Assembly: GCA_018985225.1 (NCBI GenBank) | Contig: JADGIF010000306.1 | Location: 1-11,287 of the forward strand | Direction of reading: 5' to 3' | DNA: 11,287 nt | Source: Amoeboradix gromovi | Lineage: Eukaryota; Sanchytriomycota; Sanchytriomycetes; Sanchytriales; Sanchytriaceae | Part shown: positions 8,809 through 11,287 of the stretch, in pieces | Numbering within the stretch: the first letter of the stretch is position 1 | Layout of the letters: every line of letters starts with the position of its first letter | Program-made: the position numbers and the translations under genes | Notes under the pieces: model-generated | Databases searched by the model: none | The model's input: the letters and a program-made list of their open reading frames with translations, nothing else | What the model was told of the DNA's origin: nothing

Positions 8809-8827
8809 AGCAGGGAATGTCTCTGCT
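8809..8827 (+). terminator. Hairpin directly after the Spt8 stop
   Basis: AGCAGGGA and TCTCTGCT form an 8-base stem (one G-U pair) around an ATG loop. It starts three bases after the stop codon and is followed by T-rich sequence. Role unknown; it may mark the 3' UTR. An AATAAA follows at 8853-8858. Confidence 0.35.
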
Positions 8828-8864
8828 CTTATTTATTTCATTTGCTTGCACTAATAAATAGCTG

Positions 8865-8872
8865 TATATAAA
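8865..8872 (+). promoter_or_regulatory. TATA-like box upstream of the K+ channel gene
   Basis: TATATAAA lies 44 bases before the ATG at 8917, within the short 111-base gap after Spt8. Motif only. Confidence 0.35.
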
Positions 8873-8916
8873 TTTGCCTTGTAAATTTTACTGGAGGATA
8901 ATTCATAGGCCAAGTG

Positions 8917-10047
8917 ATGTCTGAGATATTAAGAATAAAATCACATTCATCTAGGGGATTTTCATTAGATCTGGAAGACACGCCCTGGGATACCAATTGG
9001 GTAAGATTTAGGAAATTGATATTTACTACATTGACTGATCAACATGCGAATATAACAGCATGGTATTGGAACAAATTTATGCAGCTTTTAATTTTAGTGG
9101 TACTGTTATCGTATGTATTGGAGACTGTCAATTCGTTGTCGATGCATACTTATATATGGGAAGCGGTAGATATAGCAGCAATTATAATATTTTCCCTCGA
9201 ATATTTTGGGAAAATAATTTTTATACCAAAGTATAGCGCATTACCAAATATGATGCTTTCAACAGGCTGGGTAATAGATTTTATAACACTAGTGCCGTTC
9301 TACATCCAATTTTTTTTTGATTATATGAATAGTTCACACTTGGGAATATTAAGACTGACTCGAATTCTAAGAGTTTACAGATTTTTTAAGCTAAGTTACG
9401 CACCAAGACAGAGCCAAATATTTGTCATAGCATTTTTGAGGTCAAAAGATGCTTTGATGATTCTAGTCTATGTTATTACCGTGTTTGTGATCGTTTTTAG
9501 CACTTTTATATATTACGCTGAAATGACTATAGAAACTCCGCTAGGCAATAAATGGGTGTATACATCAGGTTTGAATGCTGGTACAGTGTCTCCATTTCAA
9601 AACATTCTAGATTCTATATGGTATACATTAGAGACTGCCAGTGTTGTTGGCTATGGTGACGTTATACCAAGCTCTGTTTTCGGGAAGATAGTGGGAGTTT
9701 TTATAGCCCTTAGTGGACTTTTTATGTTTGCATTTCCCATTTCCACACTATCAATTCGCATGAATGAAGTTTATTCCGAGTTTCTTAAGAGCGATACTGC
9801 GAAACGCCATTTAAAAGAAAACATTGTGCCTGCAAAGAAAAGAATAAAGTGGGAAAATGACGAGTTGTCCCCTGAACAGGAAGAGCTAGTGACTCTTATG
9901 CTAGAAGACTTGTTTGAGACAGAAGACACAATTAAAAAATTCAAAAAAAACATTGAACATACCAAAAGAGATCTTTTCACCCTAAGACACTCTCTAGCTA
10001 GTTTTGGGCGGATGAAGAAAGAAAATAAGAGCGGATACATTTATTGA
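8917..10047 (+). CDS. Voltage-gated potassium channel (six-TM Kv type)
   Basis: The protein has 376 residues; ATG 8917 is the start, since the codon at 8914 is GTG. S1 is about 54-72, S2 about 82-102 with acidic E95 in LEYFGK, S3 about 117-134 with D121 in WVIDF, and S4 (143-159) has R146, R149, R152, R155 and K158 at every third position. S5 is about 179-200, the pore helix 230-239, the filter ETASVVGYGD (239-248), and S6 (258-280) carries a Pro in FAFPIS like the Kv PVP hinge. The N-terminus is too short for a T1 domain; the C-terminus (310-370) is charged and helical, a possible coiled coil for tetramer assembly. By family it passes K+ on depolarisation. The filter has Val where nearly all K+ channels have Thr. 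Confidence 0.92.
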   Translation: MSEILRIKSHSSRGFSLDLEDTPWDTNWVRFRKLIFTTLTDQHANITAWYWNKFMQLLILVVLLSYVLETVNSLSMHTYIWEAVDIAAIIIFSLEYFGKIIFIPKYSALPNMMLSTGWVIDFITLVPFYIQFFFDYMNSSHLGILRLTRILRVYRFFKLSYAPRQSQIFVIAFLRSKDALMILVYVITVFVIVFSTFIYYAEMTIETPLGNKWVYTSGLNAGTVSPFQNILDSIWYTLETASVVGYGDVIPSSVFGKIVGVFIALSGLFMFAFPISTLSIRMNEVYSEFLKSDTAKRHLKENIVPAKKRIKWENDELSPEQEELVTLMLEDLFETEDTIKKFKKNIEHTKRDLFTLRHSLASFGRMKKENKSGYIY

Positions 10048-10067
10048 GTTGTTAAACAGCAAAAGAT

Positions 10068-10097
10068 TTCAATTAAATAAATCATTTTATCGTGATT
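10068..10097. repeat. Left arm of convergent intergenic inverted repeat
   Basis: Pairs with 10333-10361, matching at 26 of 30 aligned positions (three transitions and one 1-base gap). The core TTTATCGTGATT is perfect over 12 bases. The arm includes AATAAA (10076-10081), a candidate poly(A) signal 29 bases after the K+ channel stop. It could be one end of a 294-bp MITE-like element, or a 3' UTR module shared by the two converging genes. Confidence 0.65.
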
Positions 10098-10332
10098 GCA
10101 TGAACCTAGTCGTTCCATTAGAGCTCTCTACAAGTTTCTAACTAAATACAGCAGATGTTTATTACTTCTCATCTGCGATAAATGACTTCTGACTGTAGAA
10201 CAGCATGCTCGGTATATAATAGCCATGTATTTAGATTTGGAACCATTTGCACTTGATAAAAAGAACGGTTTCGAGCTTTTGTGCAATTGGAGGTATCGCC
10301 AATAAGTATTATTGGAGCAATGAAGGTGGCAA

Positions 10333-10361
10333 AATCACGATAAATGGTTTATTCAGTTGAA
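10333..10361. repeat. Right arm of convergent intergenic inverted repeat
   Basis: Reverse complement of the arm at 10068-10097. Read on the minus strand it also carries AATAAA (10348-10353), 53 bases past the EF-hand stop, so each gene has the element in the same orientation relative to itself. Confidence 0.65.
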
Positions 10362-10405
10362 GTCGATAACTGTCAAGGATAGTGTTGCATGAAATAAAAT
10401 ATCGA

Positions 10406-10411
10406 TTTATT
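10406..10411 (-). terminator. AATAAA poly(A) signal overlapping the EF-hand gene stop
   Basis: Minus-strand AATAAA at 10406-10411 contains the TAA stop (10407-10409), and a second hexamer overlaps it just upstream, inside the last codons (10410-10415). Motif-based only. Confidence 0.4.
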
Positions 10412-10940
10412 TATTTCCCATCACTAGTTCTAGAAACGTCTCATAATTTATATTGATCCAACCGTCATTGTCGTTGTCAAATCTTCGAAATGAATCCGTC
10501 AAATTTTTAATTGTCACACAGCTCTGAATAAAGTTATCAAATGTTATTGAACCCCGACCTTCCATTATTTTTGAATAGTTACCTTTGGTGTCATATTTTA
10601 AAATCATAAGTGATACTAGTCTTGGAGACAAATTATAGCCAAAGTTTTGTAATGCTTGATGCAACTCGTTAGAATCAATTGTCCCGCTACGGTCCCTGTC
10701 GTATCCCTGGAATACTCGCTGCCAATCCAGAATATATTTCCAAAGAGCTTTAAACTCATCCCAAGTTATTCCTCCGCTGTTATCCAAATCAAATAAATTT
10801 ACCAAAAGTCGAATTGTTTCTTGGTTGAAATTAGAATAATCGGTGTTTCTCATGGCATATTGCAGCTCGTCCGAAGTAATGGATCCGTTACGATCGTTGT
10901 CAACACTTGAAAAGATTTGCCAAAGTGAATTTTCATCCAT
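10407..10940 (-). CDS. Penta-EF-hand calcium-binding protein (ALG-2/PDCD6 type), with an in-frame 24-nt intron
   Basis: The unspliced frame has 177 residues, 169 if 10559-10582 is removed (complement of join 10407..10558,10583..10940). Five EF-hands in order: EF1 loop 14-25, EF2 51-62 and EF3 81-92 all have canonical Asp/Asn/Ser ligands and Glu at position 12; EF4 (from about 116) carries an 8-residue insert explained by the intron; EF5 (155-166) is DNDNDGWI with Tyr at position 12, as in ALG-2, where it serves dimerisation. WKYI.DWQ between EF2 and EF3 is a strong family match. The Gly/Pro-rich N-terminal tail of ALG-2 is missing; the protein starts just before EF1. By family it is a Ca2+-dependent adaptor in ESCRT or COPII trafficking. 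The TAA stop lies in an AATAAA signal. Confidence 0.9.
   Translation of the reverse strand: MDENSLWQIFSSVDNDRNGSITSDELQYAMRNTDYSNFNQETIRLLVNLFDLDNSGGITWDEFKALWKYILDWQRVFQGYDRDRSGTIDSNELHQALQNFGYNLSPRLVSLMILKYDTKGNYSKIMEGRGSITFDNFIQSCVTIKNLTDSFRRFDNDNDGWININYETFLELVMGNK
10559..10582 (-). other. Ultrashort in-frame intron (24 nt) in the EF-hand gene
   Basis: On the minus strand it begins GTAACTATTC and ends AATGGAAG. It is stop-free and a multiple of three, so it reads through as eight extra residues inside the EF4 loop. Its removal restores Lys-Gly-Arg-Gly-Ser-Ile, matching the Gly-Arg-Gly-Gln-Ile of ALG-2 EF4. AAGGT stands at both borders, so the AG/GT frame is duplicated. The alternative is a genuine protein insert. 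Confidence 0.7.
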
Positions 10941-10964
10941 CGTTCTAACAGGGAGTGTGACTTA

Positions 10965-10981
10965 CTAGTACCCCGTACTAG
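10965..10981. promoter_or_regulatory. Perfect dyad upstream of the EF-hand gene
   Basis: CTAGTAC and GTACTAG flank CCC, about 25 bases upstream of the ATG at 10940. Such a dyad could bind a dimeric transcription factor or form a small hairpin in the 5' leader. No known site recognised. Confidence 0.35.
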
Positions 10982-11008
10982 AAATATTTTACCCATCGTA
11001 AGTAAATG

Positions 11009-11079
11009 CAAACGGGACATCAAATATAAAAACTGGACTAACTTTCAGTAACAACTTGGAATATTATTTCAGCTTTGTT
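11009..11079. repeat. Right copy of inverted end repeat
   Basis: Reverse complement of 1-71 with six mismatches. It lies between the EF-hand start (68 bases away) and an outward-facing TATA promoter. One mismatch would change a Trp codon into TAG if the repeat were coding, which argues against this copy coding for protein in that frame. Confidence 0.8.
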
Positions 11080-11134
11080 AATTTTATGGATTTAAGAGGC
11101 GAGTGGACATTCAGCTAGTTGCGGAGTTGACGAG

Positions 11135-11142
11135 TATAAAAG
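11135..11142 (+). promoter_or_regulatory. TATA box facing off the right edge
   Basis: TATAAAAG in the context CGAGTATAAAAGGAG, followed by pyrimidine-rich leader-like sequence, AATAAA at 11146-11151, a bulged hairpin at 11243-11266 and then an ATG at 11270. It looks like the promoter and leader of an expressed gene, or the U3/R part of an LTR. Confidence 0.5.
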
Positions 11143-11269
11143 GAGAATAAATATTCTGTACAGCTATTCTCTTACTCTTTCATCCAATCTTTATTTCAAA
11201 TAAAATATCACTATTACTCTGTAAAAGCTAGAATAGATAAGAGTAATGATGTTAGTATAACATTACAAA

Positions 11270-11287
11270 ATGACTCTAGAAAAGAGT
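11270..11287 (+). CDS. Possible start of a gene running off the right edge
   Basis: ATG in the context ACAAAATGACT opens six codons (Met-Thr-Leu-Glu-Lys-Ser) to the edge of the window. The support is the TATA box 135 bases upstream and the pyrimidine-rich leader, not the peptide, which is too short to identify. A retroelement gag or a multicopy gene would both fit the repeat beside it. Confidence 0.3.

Larger units (their letters stand above)
10048..10406. other. Convergent intergenic region between K+ channel and EF-hand genes
   Basis: No open frame of note on either strand. Besides the paired arms 10068-10097 and 10333-10361, it holds a short hairpin with 7-base perfect arms at 10151-10157 and 10170-10176 (GCAGATG/CATCTGC, 12-base loop). 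I recognise no RNA gene or transposase remnant. Confidence 0.5.

Noticed and set aside
9271-9292. 22-base GTAATA...ACTAG segment in the K+ channel gene that looks like a tiny intron
   Set aside because: It encodes the conserved S3 stretch with D121, and removal would shift the frame. It shows that GTAAT...TAG alone is not proof; protein context is needed.
1-11287. CRISPR array, defence cassette or viral genes
   Set aside because: No spaced short repeats and no such proteins; all six main genes are recognisable cellular families.

Overview
Eukaryotic, most likely fungal, AT-rich nuclear DNA from a compact genome. The best lineage pointer is a Spt8-type WD-repeat protein, a SAGA coactivator subunit characteristic of fungi. 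It sits with a PX-BAR sorting nexin, an ABCC transporter, an OSGIN-like flavoprotein, a voltage-gated K+ channel and a penta-EF-hand protein. All proteins read through in the standard code, and TAA and TGA are used as stops. Kv-type channels are unusual in yeasts and common moulds, so an early-diverging fungus is my guess. I cannot name the clade from sequence alone. The odd length, and related inverted repeat copies at the two ends, suggest this is a whole contig that stopped in a dispersed repeat.

Layout: 1-71 is the left copy of the end repeat. 115-1388 (+) is a PX-BAR sorting nexin in two exons. 1389-1985 is non-coding or leader sequence with hairpins and TATA-like runs, and possibly a first ABC exon. 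1986-5779 (+) is an ABCC transporter in two or three exons. 5780-6395 is intergenic, with two short ORFs just before the next gene. 6396-7520 (+) is an OSGIN-like FAD protein. 7555-8805 (+) is Spt8, only 34 bases later. 8917-10047 (+) is a six-TM K+ channel. 10048-10406 is a convergent intergenic region with a 29-30 bp inverted repeat. 10407-10940 (-) is a penta-EF-hand protein. 10941-11287 holds the right copy of the end repeat, a TATA promoter and the first six codons of a possible gene running off the edge.

The most interesting signal is a set of ultrashort spliceosomal introns. Two genes are broken by frameshifts that are repaired exactly by removing 20-base GTAAT...TAG segments (763-782 and 5539-5558). 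A third intron of 24 bases (10559-10582, minus strand) is a multiple of three and stop-free, so it hides as an 8-residue insert in the fourth EF-hand; removing it restores the family motif. A fourth, weaker 20-base candidate (1953-1972) would supply the missing N-terminus of the ABC transporter. Other compaction signs are stop codons embedded in AATAAA signals at three genes and the 34-base OSGIN/Spt8 gap.

The genes do not form one pathway. Three are membrane or trafficking related (sorting nexin, ABC transporter, K+ channel), one is a Ca2+ sensor of the ALG-2 type that often works with membrane trafficking, one is a chromatin coactivator subunit and one a flavoprotein.
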